Shown: positions 51,569-61,266 of the stretch, one piece after another
How positions within the stretch are numbered: the first letter of the stretch is position 1
Layout: every line of letters starts with the position of its first letter
Source: Agrobacterium genomosp. 13 str. CFBP 6927
Lineage (GTDB): Bacteria; Pseudomonadota; Alphaproteobacteria; Rhizobiales; Rhizobiaceae
Assembly: GCA_900012615.1 (NCBI GenBank)
Contig: LT009756.1
Coordinates: forward strand, 2,865,894 to 2,929,893
Direction: 5' to 3'
Length of the DNA: 64,000 bases
The notes under the pieces: model-generated
Told to the model about the DNA's origin: nothing
Databases searched by the model: none
The model's input: the letters and a program-made list of their open reading frames with translations, nothing else
Program-made: the position numbers and the translations under genes

Positions 51569-51590
51569 GGGCTTCCTGACAGCTTTGGCG

Positions 51591-52187
51591 TCAGGCCAGC
51601 ATGCCCTTCGTGGAGGGAACGCGGCCTGCCTGCCGGGGGTCGATCTCGGTTGCCGTGCGAAGAACGCGGGCAACGGCCTTGAAGCATGTTTCGGCGATAT
51701 GATGGTTGTTGGCGCCGTAATGGTTCAGGATATGCAATGTGATGCCGGCATTCTGGGCCAGCGCCTGAAAGAATTCACGCACCAGTTCCGTGTCGAAGGT
51801 GCCGATCTTCGGCGCGGAAAAATTGACGTTCCAGACGAGGAAAGGCCGGCCGGAAATATCGACGGCGGCCTTGGTCATTGTCTCGTCCATGGCAAGATCG
51901 AGCGAGGCATAACGGGTAATGCCGCGCCGGTCGCCCAGCGCCCTGGCAATCGCCTGGCCGATGGCGATGCCGGTATCTTCCACCGTGTGATGATCATCGA
52001 TATGCAGATCACCCTCTACCTCGATCTCCATGTCGATCAGCGAATGGCGGCTGAGCTGGTCCAGCATATGGTCGAAAAATCCCACGCCGGTGGAAATTTT
52101 CGATTTGCCGGTGCCGTCGATATCCACGCGCACCGAAACCGAGGTTTCGTTGGTCTTGCGGATAATCTCGCCTTTACGTTCTGCCAT
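51591..52187 (-). CDS. hisB: imidazoleglycerol-phosphate dehydratase (monofunctional)
   Basis: 198 residues, without the phosphatase domain of enterobacterial HisB. Metal-binding HH motifs are DDHHTVED (64-71) and NNHHIAE (161-167). [15 protein letters not shown] is the signature. The open frame continues far upstream opposite hslVU, but only the part from ATG 52187 has homology. First gene of the hisB-DUF2628-hisH-hisA-hisF-hisE-coaA run; divergent from hslV with a 201-base gap that should hold both promoters. Confidence 0.96.
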   Translation of the reverse strand: MAERKGEIIRKTNETSVSVRVDIDGTGKSKISTGVGFFDHMLDQLSRHSLIDMEIEVEGDLHIDDHHTVEDTGIAIGQAIARALGDRRGITRYASLDLAMDETMTKAAVDISGRPFLVWNVNFSAPKIGTFDTELVREFFQALAQNAGITLHILNHYGANNHHIAETCFKAVARVLRTATEIDPRQAGRVPSTKGMLA

Positions 52188-52388
52188 TTTGGCCGCTCCG
52201 TGGAAATGTTGCCGTTCCTTATCAGCACGGGACACAAATATCCAGTTGTTCCATCGTCTTGTCTGGCCTGCATAAAACTGCGCGTGGCAAGGATGATTGC
52301 AATCGCGAAAAGCAAACTTACATAGAACTCGAGAAGGGCCGCATCCCGGTCCGTTAACAGCAGGCCCGGCAGGGCAGACAGGTGTTTG

Positions 52389-52913
52389 ATGACAACGATT
52401 ATTACAGTCAGGAAGGGCGGCAAGGTCGTCATGGCTGGCGATGGTCAGGTAAGCCTCGGCCAGACCGTCATGAAGGGTAATGCCCGCAAGGTTCGCCGCA
52501 TCGGCAAGGGTGAAGTGATTGCCGGTTTTGCCGGCGCGACGGCGGATGCTTTCACGCTGCTTGACCGTCTTGAAAAGAAACTCGAGCAATATCCCGGCCA
52601 GCTCATGCGCGCCGCCGTGGAGCTTGCGAAGGACTGGCGCACGGATAAATATCTGCGCAATCTCGAAGCCATGATGCTGGTGGCCGATAAATCCACCACG
52701 CTCGCCATCACCGGCAATGGCGATGTGCTGGAGCCCGAGCACGGCGCGATCGCCATCGGTTCCGGCGGCAACTATGCCTTCGCGGCTGCCCGCGCCATGA
52801 TGGACACGGACAAATCGGCTGAGGACGTGGCGCGCCAGTCGCTCGATATCGCCGCCGATATCTGCGTTTATACCAATCACAATCTCGTCGTCGAAACGCT
52901 CGACGCCGAATAA
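52389..52913 (+). CDS. hslV: ATP-dependent protease peptidase subunit HslV (ClpQ)
   Basis: 174 residues. After removal of Met the N-terminal threonine (T2 of [24 protein letters not shown]) is the nucleophile of this proteasome-like dodecamer. [14 protein letters not shown] and the C-terminal VVETLDAE are family-typical. A TTG three bases earlier is in frame but would add a residue before the threonine, so ATG 52389 is taken. hslU follows after 78 bases. Confidence 0.97.
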   Translation: MTTIITVRKGGKVVMAGDGQVSLGQTVMKGNARKVRRIGKGEVIAGFAGATADAFTLLDRLEKKLEQYPGQLMRAAVELAKDWRTDKYLRNLEAMMLVADKSTTLAITGNGDVLEPEHGAIAIGSGGNYAFAAARAMMDTDKSAEDVARQSLDIAADICVYTNHNLVVETLDAE

Positions 52914-52991
52914 GCAACCCCATTTCTCACCCAAGGGTCCTGTGGGCCGGGCCGGAATGGCCGGCCGGAACAGGAAAGCCGAGAGGATAGA

Positions 52992-54299
52992 ATGACCACT
53001 TTTTCTCCCCGGGAAATCGTCTCGGAACTCGACCGCTTCATCATCGGCCAGCATGAGGCCAAACGCGCGGTGGCGATTGCGCTGCGTAACCGCTGGCGCC
53101 GCCAGCAGCTCGATGAGAGCCTGCGCGACGAAGTCATGCCGAAAAACATTCTCATGATCGGGCCGACCGGTGTCGGCAAGACGGAGATTTCGCGCCGCCT
53201 TGCGAAGCTGGCCGGTGCGCCCTTCATCAAGGTCGAGGCGACCAAGTTCACCGAAGTCGGTTATGTCGGCCGCGATGTCGAGCAGATCATTCGCGATCTG
53301 GTCGAGATCGGCATCGGCCTCGTGCGTGAAAAGAAACGCGCCGAAGTACAGGCCAAGGCGCATCAGAGCGCCGAAGAGCGGGTGCTCGATGCGCTGGTTG
53401 GCGCAACCGCATCGCCCGGTACGCGTGAAAGCTTCCGCAAGAAGCTGCGCGACGGCGAACTGGACGACAAGGAAATCGATATCGAAGTGGCGGATAGCGG
53501 CTCGGGCATGCCCGGTTTCGAAATTCCCGGCATGCCGGGCGCCAATATCGGCGTTCTCAACCTGTCGGAAATGTTTGGCAAGGCCATGGGCGGACGCACC
53601 AAGAAGGTGCGCACGACAGTATCGAAATCCTATGCCGATCTTATCCGCGATGAATCCGACAAGCTGCTCGACAATGAAATGATCCAGCGCGAGGCGGTGA
53701 AGTCCGTCGAAAATGATGGCATCGTTTTCCTTGACGAGATCGACAAGATCGCCGCCCGCGACGGTGGCATGGGTGCCGGCGTCTCGCGCGAAGGCGTGCA
53801 GCGCGATTTGCTTCCGCTGGTCGAAGGCACGACTGTTTCGACGAAATACGGACCGGTGAAGACCGACCACGTTCTCTTCATCGCATCGGGCGCTTTCCAT
53901 GTGGCAAAGCCGTCGGATCTTCTGCCGGAGCTTCAGGGCCGTCTGCCGATCCGCGTCGAGTTGAAGCCGCTGACCAAGGAGGATTTCCGCCGTATCCTGA
54001 CGGAGACGGAAGCAAGCCTCATCCGCCAGTACAAGGCGCTGATGGCGACGGAAGAACTTGACCTCGACTTTACTGATGACGCGATCGATGCGCTGGCCGA
54101 TGTGGCCGTTCATCTCAACTCCTCGGTTGAGAATATCGGGGCGCGCCGCCTGCAAACGGTGATGGAGCGGGTTCTGGACGAGATTTCCTTCAACGCACCG
54201 GATCGCGGCGGTTCCGCCGTCAAGATCGATCAGGAATACGTCAAAAAACATGTCGGCGATCTTGCTGCCGATACGGACTTGTCCCGCTATATTCTTTGA
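52992..54299 (+). CDS. hslU: ATP-dependent protease ATPase subunit HslU (ClpY)
   Basis: 435 residues. AAA+ unfoldase for HslV. N-terminal [32 protein letters not shown], Walker [15 protein letters not shown], the intermediate domain (about 110-235), Walker [13 protein letters not shown], sensor and C-terminal [11 protein letters not shown] that docks into HslV are all visible. A strong terminator follows. Confidence 0.98.
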   Translation: MTTFSPREIVSELDRFIIGQHEAKRAVAIALRNRWRRQQLDESLRDEVMPKNILMIGPTGVGKTEISRRLAKLAGAPFIKVEATKFTEVGYVGRDVEQIIRDLVEIGIGLVREKKRAEVQAKAHQSAEERVLDALVGATASPGTRESFRKKLRDGELDDKEIDIEVADSGSGMPGFEIPGMPGANIGVLNLSEMFGKAMGGRTKKVRTTVSKSYADLIRDESDKLLDNEMIQREAVKSVENDGIVFLDEIDKIAARDGGMGAGVSREGVQRDLLPLVEGTTVSTKYGPVKTDHVLFIASGAFHVAKPSDLLPELQGRLPIRVELKPLTKEDFRRILTETEASLIRQYKALMATEELDLDFTDDAIDALADVAVHLNSSVENIGARRLQTVMERVLDEISFNAPDRGGSAVKIDQEYVKKHVGDLAADTDLSRYIL

Positions 54300-54323
54300 A
54301 GACTATAGAGACTAAAGATAAGG

Positions 54324-54357
54324 GAGTGCGGCCATATTTGCCGCACTCTTTTATTTT
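54324..54357 (+). terminator. strong terminator after hslU
   Basis: A 9-base-pair stem GAGTGCGGC / GCCGCACTC with a loop of seven, then TTTTATTTTAT. Confidence 0.93.
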
Positions 54358-54496
54358 ATCTGCCTCATCTCGCATTCAGCCCGCATTTTGTTTATGGGAA
54401 GGGCTGCATTCCGGTTGGAACCGCTTTCGTGGAATGGTCCGGTTTTCCTCACGTGTTTCGAAGGGAAGCCGCAGGCTTGAGAAAAGGCATTCGCTC

Positions 54497-55462
54497 GTGC
54501 GCAAAACTCTTCTGGCATTTGCCGCTGCTTTGACGTTCACCGTCGTCTCGTCTTCTTATGCCGAGGCTGCGACGGTCGTTCCACCGGGCAATCGCAATGC
54601 CGAACAGCCGGGCGTTCCTGGGGCTTCCGCGCGCAGGACCAAGGCGTCCAACAGCTCTTTCGACCGTAAATATCAGAAGGTGATCGACCTTCTGTCCTCT
54701 GACAAGGCGCTGATCGCCAAGATCAAGTCGACTGCCGGACGCTACGGTATCGATCCGATCCATATGATCGGCGCGATCGTCGGTGAACACACTTATAATG
54801 TCGACGCCTATGATCGGCTGCAGTCCTATTACGTCAAAGCGGCCTCTTATGCGGGCAACAGCTTCCGTTTCGGCTATAAGGACGAAACCATCGCGCAGTT
54901 TCTGGCCCATTCGCAATTTGCCAAGTGCCAGTCGAAAAAGGATTCCTACAGTGTCTGGAACTGTCGGGAAGATGTCTGGGAAGACAGTTTCCGCGGCAAG
55001 ACGGTGGATGGCGTCGCTTATCCGAACAACCGTTTCAGCGCCGTATTCTTCCAGCCCTTTTATGCCGGCCAGACTTTCGGTCTTGGCCAGATCAATCCGC
55101 TGACGGCACTGATGCTGTCCGATATGGTGTCGAGAACGTCGGGCTATGAGAAGCTGGATGAGAATGACGCTACCGCCGTTTACACGGCGATCATGGATCC
55201 TGACCGCTCGCTGGCCTTCATGGCCGCTTCGATCCGCAAGTCGATCGACGATTACAGATCGATTGCCGATATGGATATTTCAAAAAACCCGGGCGTGACC
55301 TCCACCCTTTATAATGTCGGTGGTTCGCAGCAGCGCGCCGCTGCCCTTGCCCAGAAGAACCGCCAGCGCGCCTCGGGTGGGGAGCAGCCCCTATTGCCGG
55401 AAGAAAACTACTATGGCTGGCTTGTGAATGACCGCATCAAGGATTTGCAGGCGCTTTTGTAG
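54497..55462 (+). CDS. secreted DUF1402 family protein
   Basis: 321 residues from GTG 54497. The N terminus (VRKTLLAFAAALTFTVVSSSYAEA) is a clear Sec signal peptide with likely cleavage after the AEA. The mature part has KIKSTAGRYGIDPIHMIGAIVGEHTYN and FGLGQINPLTALML, reminiscent of lysozyme-like/transglycosylase folds, but the DUF1402 family has no established activity. The frame is open upstream to hslU, but the signal peptide and an AAGG decide the start. It is separated from hslU by the terminator. Confidence 0.85.
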   Translation: MRKTLLAFAAALTFTVVSSSYAEAATVVPPGNRNAEQPGVPGASARRTKASNSSFDRKYQKVIDLLSSDKALIAKIKSTAGRYGIDPIHMIGAIVGEHTYNVDAYDRLQSYYVKAASYAGNSFRFGYKDETIAQFLAHSQFAKCQSKKDSYSVWNCREDVWEDSFRGKTVDGVAYPNNRFSAVFFQPFYAGQTFGLGQINPLTALMLSDMVSRTSGYEKLDENDATAVYTAIMDPDRSLAFMAASIRKSIDDYRSIADMDISKNPGVTSTLYNVGGSQQRAAALAQKNRQRASGGEQPLLPEENYYGWLVNDRIKDLQALL

Positions 55463-55583
55463 AAAAAGACGATTATCGATCGTATTATTTCCAAAAAGGA
55501 AATAATATTTGGCTGCCTGCCGCAATTGACGAGCGCCCGCCTCAGCGTCCAATCTGGACGCATAGAATAATGAGGAGGCGCAT

Positions 55584-57752
55584 ATGAGCCGCACGGATAA
55601 ATTCGGTCTTTCCATCGATGACAGGCTTTATGCCTTTTTGACGGACGAGGTGCTGCCGGGCACGGGTCTGGACAGCGAAACCTTTTTCAAGGGCTTTTCC
55701 AGCATTGTCCACGAGCTGTCCCCGAAGAACCGTGAGCTGCTTGCCAGGCGCGATTCCCTACAGGAAAAACTGGATGGCTGGTACCGGCAGAACGGCGCTC
55801 CCCTGGATTTCGATGCCTATGAAGGCTTTCTAAAGGAAATCGGTTACCTGCTGCCGGAAGGCCCCGGCTTCAGGGTGGAAACCGGCAATGTCGACCCGGA
55901 AATTGCCCTTGTCGCAGGCCCGCAGCTGGTTGTTCCCGTCATGAATGCGCGTTATGCGCTGAACGCCGCCAATGCCCGCTGGGGTTCGCTTTACGACGCG
56001 CTTTACGGCACGGACGCCATTTCTGATGCCGACGGCGCGGAAAAGGGCAGGGGCTACAATCCGAAGCGCGGCGACAAAGTCATCGCCTGGGCGAGAAACT
56101 TCCTTGATGAATCGGCCCCGCTCGAAACGGCGGGCTGGTCGGATGTGACTGGCTTCAAGATCGTTGACGGCGCATTGCAGCTTGCAATCGGGGACGGCAC
56201 GACCGGCCTCAAGGACGCCGCTCAATTCAAGGGCTTTACCGGTGAGGCGGCAAAGCCGGCAACGATTCTGCTTGGCAAGAACGGTTTGCACACGGAGATC
56301 GTCATCGATCCGTCGACCGAAATCGGCAGAGGCGACAGGGCAGGTATCTCGGATGTCATTCTCGAATCCGCCCTCACAACCATCATGGATTGCGAGGATT
56401 CGGTTGCCGCCGTCGATGCCGAAGACAAGGTGCTGGTCTATGGCAACTGGCTCGGCCTGATGCGCGGCGACCTGACGGAAGAGGTTTCGAAGGGTGGCAA
56501 GACCTTCATCAGAAGCCTCAATCCGGATCGTTATTATACCGCCCCCGATGGGTCGGCGCTCACTCTGCCGGGGCGCTCCCTGATGCTGGTGCGCAATGTC
56601 GGTCATCTCATGACCAATCCGGCAATCCTCGACAGGGATGGTCGCGAGGTGCCGGAAGGCATCATGGACGCTGTCGTCACGGCTCTGATCGCGCTTTACG
56701 ACGTCGGTCCGTCCGGGCGGCGGCAGAATTCCCGCGCCGGCTCCATGTATGTGGTCAAGCCGAAGATGCATGGGCCGGAGGAAGTCGCCTTCGCCAACGA
56801 GATTTTCACCCGCGTCGAACAGCTTGTCGGCATGGCGCCGAACACCATGAAAATGGGCATCATGGACGAGGAGCGCCGCACCACGGTCAATCTCAAGGAA
56901 AGCATCCGCGCGGCAAAGGACCGGGTCGTCTTCATCAATACCGGCTTCCTCGACCGCACGGGTGACGAAATCCATACCTCGATGGAAGCGGGTCCGATGA
57001 TCCGCAAGGGCGATATGAAGCAGGCGGCCTGGATCGCGGCATACGAGAACTGGAACGTCGATATCGGGCTGGAATGCGGTCTCTCAGGCCATGCGCAGAT
57101 CGGCAAGGGCATGTGGGCCATGCCGGACCTGATGGCGGCGATGCTGGAGCAGAAGATCGCCCATCCGAAAGCCGGTGCCAACACCGCCTGGGTGCCATCA
57201 CCGACGGCCGCGACGCTGCATGCCACGCATTATCACAAGGTTGATGTTGCTGCCGTTCAGGAAGGCTTGAAAAGCCGCGGCCGCGCGAAGCTCTCCGATA
57301 TCCTGTCCGTGCCGGTCGCACCGCGTCCCAACTGGACGCCGGAGGAAATTCAGCGCGAACTCGACAATAATGCACAGGGTATTCTGGGATATGTCGTGCG
57401 CTGGGTCGATCAGGGCGTTGGTTGCTCCAAGGTGCCCGATATCAACAATGTCGGGCTGATGGAGGATCGCGCCACACTGCGTATCTCCGCGCAGCATATG
57501 GCGAACTGGCTGCGCCATGGCGTGGTGACACAGGAACAGATCGTCGAGACGATGAAGCGCATGGCAGCTGTTGTCGATGCGCAGAATGCCGGCGATCCGG
57601 CCTATCTGCCGATGGCATCCGACTTCGACGGATCGGTCGCATTTCAGGCGGCTGTCGAACTGGTGCTGAAGGGCCGTGAACAACCGAACGGCTACACCGA
57701 GCCGGTTCTGCACCGCCGTCGTCTGGAACTGAAGGCAAAACAGGCGGCCTGA
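55584..57752 (+). CDS. glcB: malate synthase G
   Basis: 722 residues, the monomeric G isoform. Condenses glyoxylate with acetyl-CoA to malate. [60 protein letters not shown] and [23 protein letters not shown] are the conserved segments carrying the catalytic and Mg-binding residues. AGGAGG precedes the ATG. A bidirectional terminator follows. No isocitrate lyase gene is nearby. Confidence 0.97.
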   Translation: MSRTDKFGLSIDDRLYAFLTDEVLPGTGLDSETFFKGFSSIVHELSPKNRELLARRDSLQEKLDGWYRQNGAPLDFDAYEGFLKEIGYLLPEGPGFRVETGNVDPEIALVAGPQLVVPVMNARYALNAANARWGSLYDALYGTDAISDADGAEKGRGYNPKRGDKVIAWARNFLDESAPLETAGWSDVTGFKIVDGALQLAIGDGTTGLKDAAQFKGFTGEAAKPATILLGKNGLHTEIVIDPSTEIGRGDRAGISDVILESALTTIMDCEDSVAAVDAEDKVLVYGNWLGLMRGDLTEEVSKGGKTFIRSLNPDRYYTAPDGSALTLPGRSLMLVRNVGHLMTNPAILDRDGREVPEGIMDAVVTALIALYDVGPSGRRQNSRAGSMYVVKPKMHGPEEVAFANEIFTRVEQLVGMAPNTMKMGIMDEERRTTVNLKESIRAAKDRVVFINTGFLDRTGDEIHTSMEAGPMIRKGDMKQAAWIAAYENWNVDIGLECGLSGHAQIGKGMWAMPDLMAAMLEQKIAHPKAGANTAWVPSPTAATLHATHYHKVDVAAVQEGLKSRGRAKLSDILSVPVAPRPNWTPEEIQRELDNNAQGILGYVVRWVDQGVGCSKVPDINNVGLMEDRATLRISAQHMANWLRHGVVTQEQIVETMKRMAAVVDAQNAGDPAYLPMASDFDGSVAFQAAVELVLKGREQPNGYTEPVLHRRRLELKAKQAA

Positions 57753-57776
57753 AGCCGTCAGCAGTCCTGAGAAACA

Positions 57777-57810
57777 AAAAAGCCGCCGGGGAAATCCACG
57801 GCGGCTTTTT
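57777..57810. terminator. bidirectional terminator between glcB and the L,D-transpeptidase gene
   Basis: A 12-base-pair stem with AGCCGCCG / CGGCGGCT core, A's before and T's after, loop about ten bases. Confidence 0.92.
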
Positions 57811-57829
57811 CTTGTCAGGTATGTGATCT

Positions 57830-58543
57830 TTACTGGATCACGACGACCTTGGAGCTGCGGCCCGGACGGACGCGGCTGTAAAGATCCATGACGTCCTGGT
57901 TGATCATGCGGATGCAGCCGGAAGAGGCGGCGGTGCCGATCGAAGCCCATTCGGGCGAACCATGGATGCGGAACAGTGTGTCCTGTCCCTTTTCATTGAA
58001 GAGATACATGGCGCGCGCACCGAGCGGGTTGGTAAGACCCGGACCCATGCCTGCCTCGACATATTTCGCGACTTCCGGCTTGCGGTCCGCCATTTCCTTT
58101 GGCGGATGCCACATCGGCCATTCCTGCTTCCAGGCGACATAAGCCTCACCGGCCCAGGCGAAACCGGCCTTGCCGACACCGATGCCGTAACGAACCGCAC
58201 GGTTGCCAGACAGGATATAATAGAGGTAACGGTCGCGCGTATTGACGATGATCGTGCCCGGCCGTTCGCTGGTCTGAAACTCGACGATCTGGCGACGGAA
58301 CTTCTCGTTCACACGATTGATCGGAATGGCCGGCAGCGCATAACCCGCATCAGTCACGGGGCCGTAAACATCGTTGAAGATCTGCACTGTTTCGACCTTC
58401 GCCGGAACCGGGTCGGCGACCGGCACGGAGGCCGCGATCTTGCCGGATGTCGGCGCAGATGATTGGGAAGTGGTTTCGGCGCAGCCGGCCAGAGCCAGTG
58501 CTGCCGTCAGACCGAGTGCGGTCAATGGGGTACGGATGCGCAT
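57830..58543 (-). CDS. L,D-transpeptidase (YkuD domain) lipoprotein
   Basis: 237 residues. N-terminal lipoprotein signal with lipobox LAGC (Cys21) after MRIRTPLTALGLTAALA. The YkuD catalytic motif IHGSPEWASIGTAASSGCIRM holds the His and the nucleophilic Cys. Members crosslink peptidoglycan 3-3 or attach proteins to it in the periplasm; rhizobial cells have many such enzymes and polar growth depends on them. ATG 58543 is chosen because it gives the signal peptide. Divergent from mmcB. Confidence 0.92.
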   Translation of the reverse strand: MRIRTPLTALGLTAALALAGCAETTSQSSAPTSGKIAASVPVADPVPAKVETVQIFNDVYGPVTDAGYALPAIPINRVNEKFRRQIVEFQTSERPGTIIVNTRDRYLYYILSGNRAVRYGIGVGKAGFAWAGEAYVAWKQEWPMWHPPKEMADRKPEVAKYVEAGMGPGLTNPLGARAMYLFNEKGQDTLFRIHGSPEWASIGTAASSGCIRMINQDVMDLYSRVRPGRSSKVVVIQ

Positions 58544-58726
58544 GTCGTTCTCGCGGAAAATTCGCCAAATTGTGCGAAGGAGTAGGCTTAATTGGATAAA
58601 TCGGTTATTTTCCATTCAGCCGCTCTTGGCAAGCCGTTGCGCCGCCGCAAGACGGTTGTGCATTTAAAATTGCCGGTTGATTGCCTTTTTGCAACAATAG
58701 GCCAAACGCTTCAGCAGCCTTTATCC

Positions 58727-59212
58727 ATGACTATTCTTTCCGTTACCAACAATAATCCGTTAATAGATGGTCGCCAGTCGGACAAAGCGATGCTGGTGCG
58801 CCGCGGCGTGCAGGTGCTTTTGCACGAGATGCGCCATTCGGTGCTGCCGGAACTTCCGCTTGCCAGCGGACGGCGGGCTGATCTCATCAGCCTGTCGGCA
58901 AAGGGCGAGATATGGATCATCGAGATCAAATCCTCGATTGAGGATTTCCGCGTCGATCGCAAGTGGCCGGACTATCGTCTGCATTGCGACCGGCTGTTTT
59001 TCGCCACGCACCCGGAAGTGCCCACCGAAATATTCCCCGAGGAATGCGGCCTTATCCTGTCGGATGGATATGGCGCGCATATGCTGCGCGATGCGCCGGA
59101 GCACAAATTGCCGCCGGCGACCCGCAAATCGGTGATGCTCGATTTCTCGAGAACCGCTGCAACCCGCCTGATGCTGGCGGAATGGACAACGGGCCGCAGT
59201 TTCGGTGAATAA
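58727..59212 (+). CDS. mmcB: MmcB family DNA repair protein (PF06319)
   Basis: 161 residues. IWIIEIKSSIEDFRVDRKWPDY matches the PD-(D/E)XK-like nuclease core of the MmcB/DUF1052 family, with RRADLISLS before it. In Caulobacter the family member protects against mitomycin C. ATG 58727 is preferred over an upstream extension lacking homology. It converges on actR; no strong terminator is seen in the 60-base gap. Confidence 0.85.
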   Translation: MTILSVTNNNPLIDGRQSDKAMLVRRGVQVLLHEMRHSVLPELPLASGRRADLISLSAKGEIWIIEIKSSIEDFRVDRKWPDYRLHCDRLFFATHPEVPTEIFPEECGLILSDGYGAHMLRDAPEHKLPPATRKSVMLDFSRTAATRLMLAEWTTGRSFGE

Positions 59213-59272
59213 TGCCGGCTCTGGCCGCATTTTCCGGACGCAGAACCGCTTCGCATTTTTACTGGAAATACT

Positions 59273-59860
59273 CTACTTCGGCGCGCGTTTTGCCAGAATG
59301 CGCTGCAATGTCCGTCGGTGCATGTTGAGCCGGCGAGCCGTTTCCGAGACGTTGCGTTCGCACATTTCATAAACGCGCTGAATATGCTCCCACCGTACCC
59401 GGTCGGCCGACATGGGGTTCTCAGGAACTTCCGTCTTTTCACCCTTGCGCTGTGTGAGCGCATTAAAGACATCGTCCGCATCGGCGGGTTTTGCGAGATA
59501 GTCCAGCGCCCCGAGTTTCACGGCGGTGACGGCGGTGGCGATATTGCCGTAGCCGGTCAGCACCACGATCTGCGTATCGTCCCGGTTCTGCCTGATGGCT
59601 TCGATGACCTCCAGACCGTTGCCATCCGCAAGTCTCAAATCGACGACCGCATATTTAGGCGGCGCAGCCTTGGAACGGGCAATACCCTCGCTGACCGTCT
59701 CGGCGGTGTCGACGGCAAAACCGCGTGTTTCCATCGCCCGCGCAAGCCGGCGCAGAAACGGGCCGTCATCATCAACGATCAAAAGCGATCTGTCGGGTCC
59801 GATCGGATCTTCGTCGTCCGTCGGCGCGCTGGTGGATGGGTTCTGATCTTCTGTTTTCAT
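59273..59860 (-). CDS. actR: response regulator ActR (RegA/PrrA family)
   Basis: 195 residues. The receiver domain has D30-D31-D32, the phospho-accepting Asp74 in YAVVDLRLADGNGLE, and Lys in DYLAKPADADD. A proline-containing linker and a C-terminal Fis-type helix-turn-helix with ERNVSETARRLNMHRRTLQRILAKR follow, the RegA hallmark. Works with ActS in redox and acid-tolerance control. It lies 65 bases downstream of actS. Confidence 0.95.
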   Translation of the reverse strand: MKTEDQNPSTSAPTDDEDPIGPDRSLLIVDDDGPFLRRLARAMETRGFAVDTAETVSEGIARSKAAPPKYAVVDLRLADGNGLEVIEAIRQNRDDTQIVVLTGYGNIATAVTAVKLGALDYLAKPADADDVFNALTQRKGEKTEVPENPMSADRVRWEHIQRVYEMCERNVSETARRLNMHRRTLQRILAKRAPK

Positions 59861-59925
59861 GTTTCCGGCCTTCCGGCAACTTCGTCGGCTGTCTTCTTAT
59901 CGCCGCTTCAACGTGGATGGTAAAG

Positions 59926-61266
59926 TCAACGGCTTCTTTTATCGTCCATAAGTGCCCGAGGCCAGACGATTGTGACCCGCGCGCCGGTTTCGCTTGAACC
60001 GCGATTTCCGAAAGTGACGGTGGCGCCGGACCTTTCCAGCAACGTCTTGGCGATGAAAAGCCCGAGCCCCAGCCCACCGGCCCGCGTGTCGTTGTGACGT
60101 TCGGTCACATAGGGCTCGCCGATGCGGGCAAGCACGTCATGGGCATAACCAGGACCGTCATCCTCGATGACGACGACGACATTCTGCGAATCGTAATCCA
60201 CGGTCAGGGTCACTTTTTCTCGTGCATAGTCCACGCCGTTTTCGATGAGGTTGCCCAGCCCGTAAATAATCCCGGCGTTGCGGATACCGACCGGCTCGTC
60301 GGCCCGGCTGTTCTTTTCCACGAGTTCAAGGCGAATGCCGAATTCCCGGTGCGGCGCCATCACCTCCTCGATCAGTGAGGAGAGCGGCAGGCGGCGCATA
60401 TGTTCTTCATTGTCGGCGGAAAGCGATGTCAGGCGACGCAGAATATCGCGGCATCTTTCGCTCTGACTGCGCAATAGCGCTATGTCCTCGCCATACCTGT
60501 CATCATTGCCGAGTTCTCGCTCCATTTCCTTGGCGACGACGCTGATTGTCGCCAGCGGCGTGCCCAGCTCATGGGCGGCGGCGGCGGCCAGCCCGTCCAG
60601 CTGCGACAGGTGTTTTTCCCGCTCCAGCACCAGTTCGGTCGCAGCCAGCGCATCCGCCAGCTGGTTGGCCTCGTGCGAAACGCGATAGGCATAAAAGGCT
60701 GCGAAGGAGGTGGTGGCAATGATCGCGACCCAGGTGCCGACATGCAGCAGAAGCTGGATCGGCAGCACCTCATCGGGATACCAGGGAACCGGAAACGGCG
60801 AAAACGCGATGGCAGTCGAGCAGATAACGGCAAAGGCAAGAAGAATAAGAGAATGCCGAAGCGGCTGCGAGGCAAAGGCGATGATGACCTGCACGCAGAT
60901 CAGCGGCGCGAAAGGATTGGAAAGTCCGCCGGTAATATAGATCAGCGCGGTCAATTGCAGAAGGTCGAAAGCAAGCAGCAGCGTCGCTTCCCAGGGTTCG
61001 AGGCGATAGGTGGAGGGAAAGCGGGCGGTGAGAAACAGATTGGCAAGCGCCAGAGCCGCGATCAAAAGGCCGCAGGCCAGAAGCGGCAAAGGGAAATTCA
61101 GCCCGAAAGCGACGAACAGGATCGTGGCGGTCTGCCCCGCAACTGCCAGCCAGCGCAACCATACGATGGTTTGCAGTCTTATCCTGCGGCTGGCGCGGCC
61201 AAGCCTCGTGGTTTCGATCGGATGGCCAGCCACCTTCGTCTCCTTCACCTTTGTCATCGTCGTCAT
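59926..61266 (-). CDS. actS: sensor histidine kinase ActS (RegB/PrrB family)
   Basis: 446 residues. Six hydrophobic segments in the first 200 residues; the heptad region GGLSNPFA (113-120) matches the quinone-sensing GGxxNPF of RegB. The H-box AAAAHELGTPLATI carries His232. Cys272 in SERCRDILRRLT lies where RegB has its redox-active cysteine (recalled, not aligned). HATPase motifs GLGNLIENGVDYA, EDDGPGY and GLGLGLFIAKTLLERSG follow. The ATG at 61266 overlaps the hrpB stop (ATGA). Confidence 0.93.
   Translation of the reverse strand: MTTMTKVKETKVAGHPIETTRLGRASRRIRLQTIVWLRWLAVAGQTATILFVAFGLNFPLPLLACGLLIAALALANLFLTARFPSTYRLEPWEATLLLAFDLLQLTALIYITGGLSNPFAPLICVQVIIAFASQPLRHSLILLAFAVICSTAIAFSPFPVPWYPDEVLPIQLLLHVGTWVAIIATTSFAAFYAYRVSHEANQLADALAATELVLEREKHLSQLDGLAAAAAHELGTPLATISVVAKEMERELGNDDRYGEDIALLRSQSERCRDILRRLTSLSADNEEHMRRLPLSSLIEEVMAPHREFGIRLELVEKNSRADEPVGIRNAGIIYGLGNLIENGVDYAREKVTLTVDYDSQNVVVVIEDDGPGYAHDVLARIGEPYVTERHNDTRAGGLGLGLFIAKTLLERSGATVTFGNRGSSETGARVTIVWPRALMDDKRSR

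Noticed and set aside
52188..54251. Long open extension of the hisB frame on the minus strand
   Set aside because: It lies opposite hslV and hslU, has low-complexity antisense composition, and no homology before the hisB ATG at 52187.
54438..54455. CACGTG core near a possible sixth parS
   Set aside because: Only the inner six bases match; both arms diverge.
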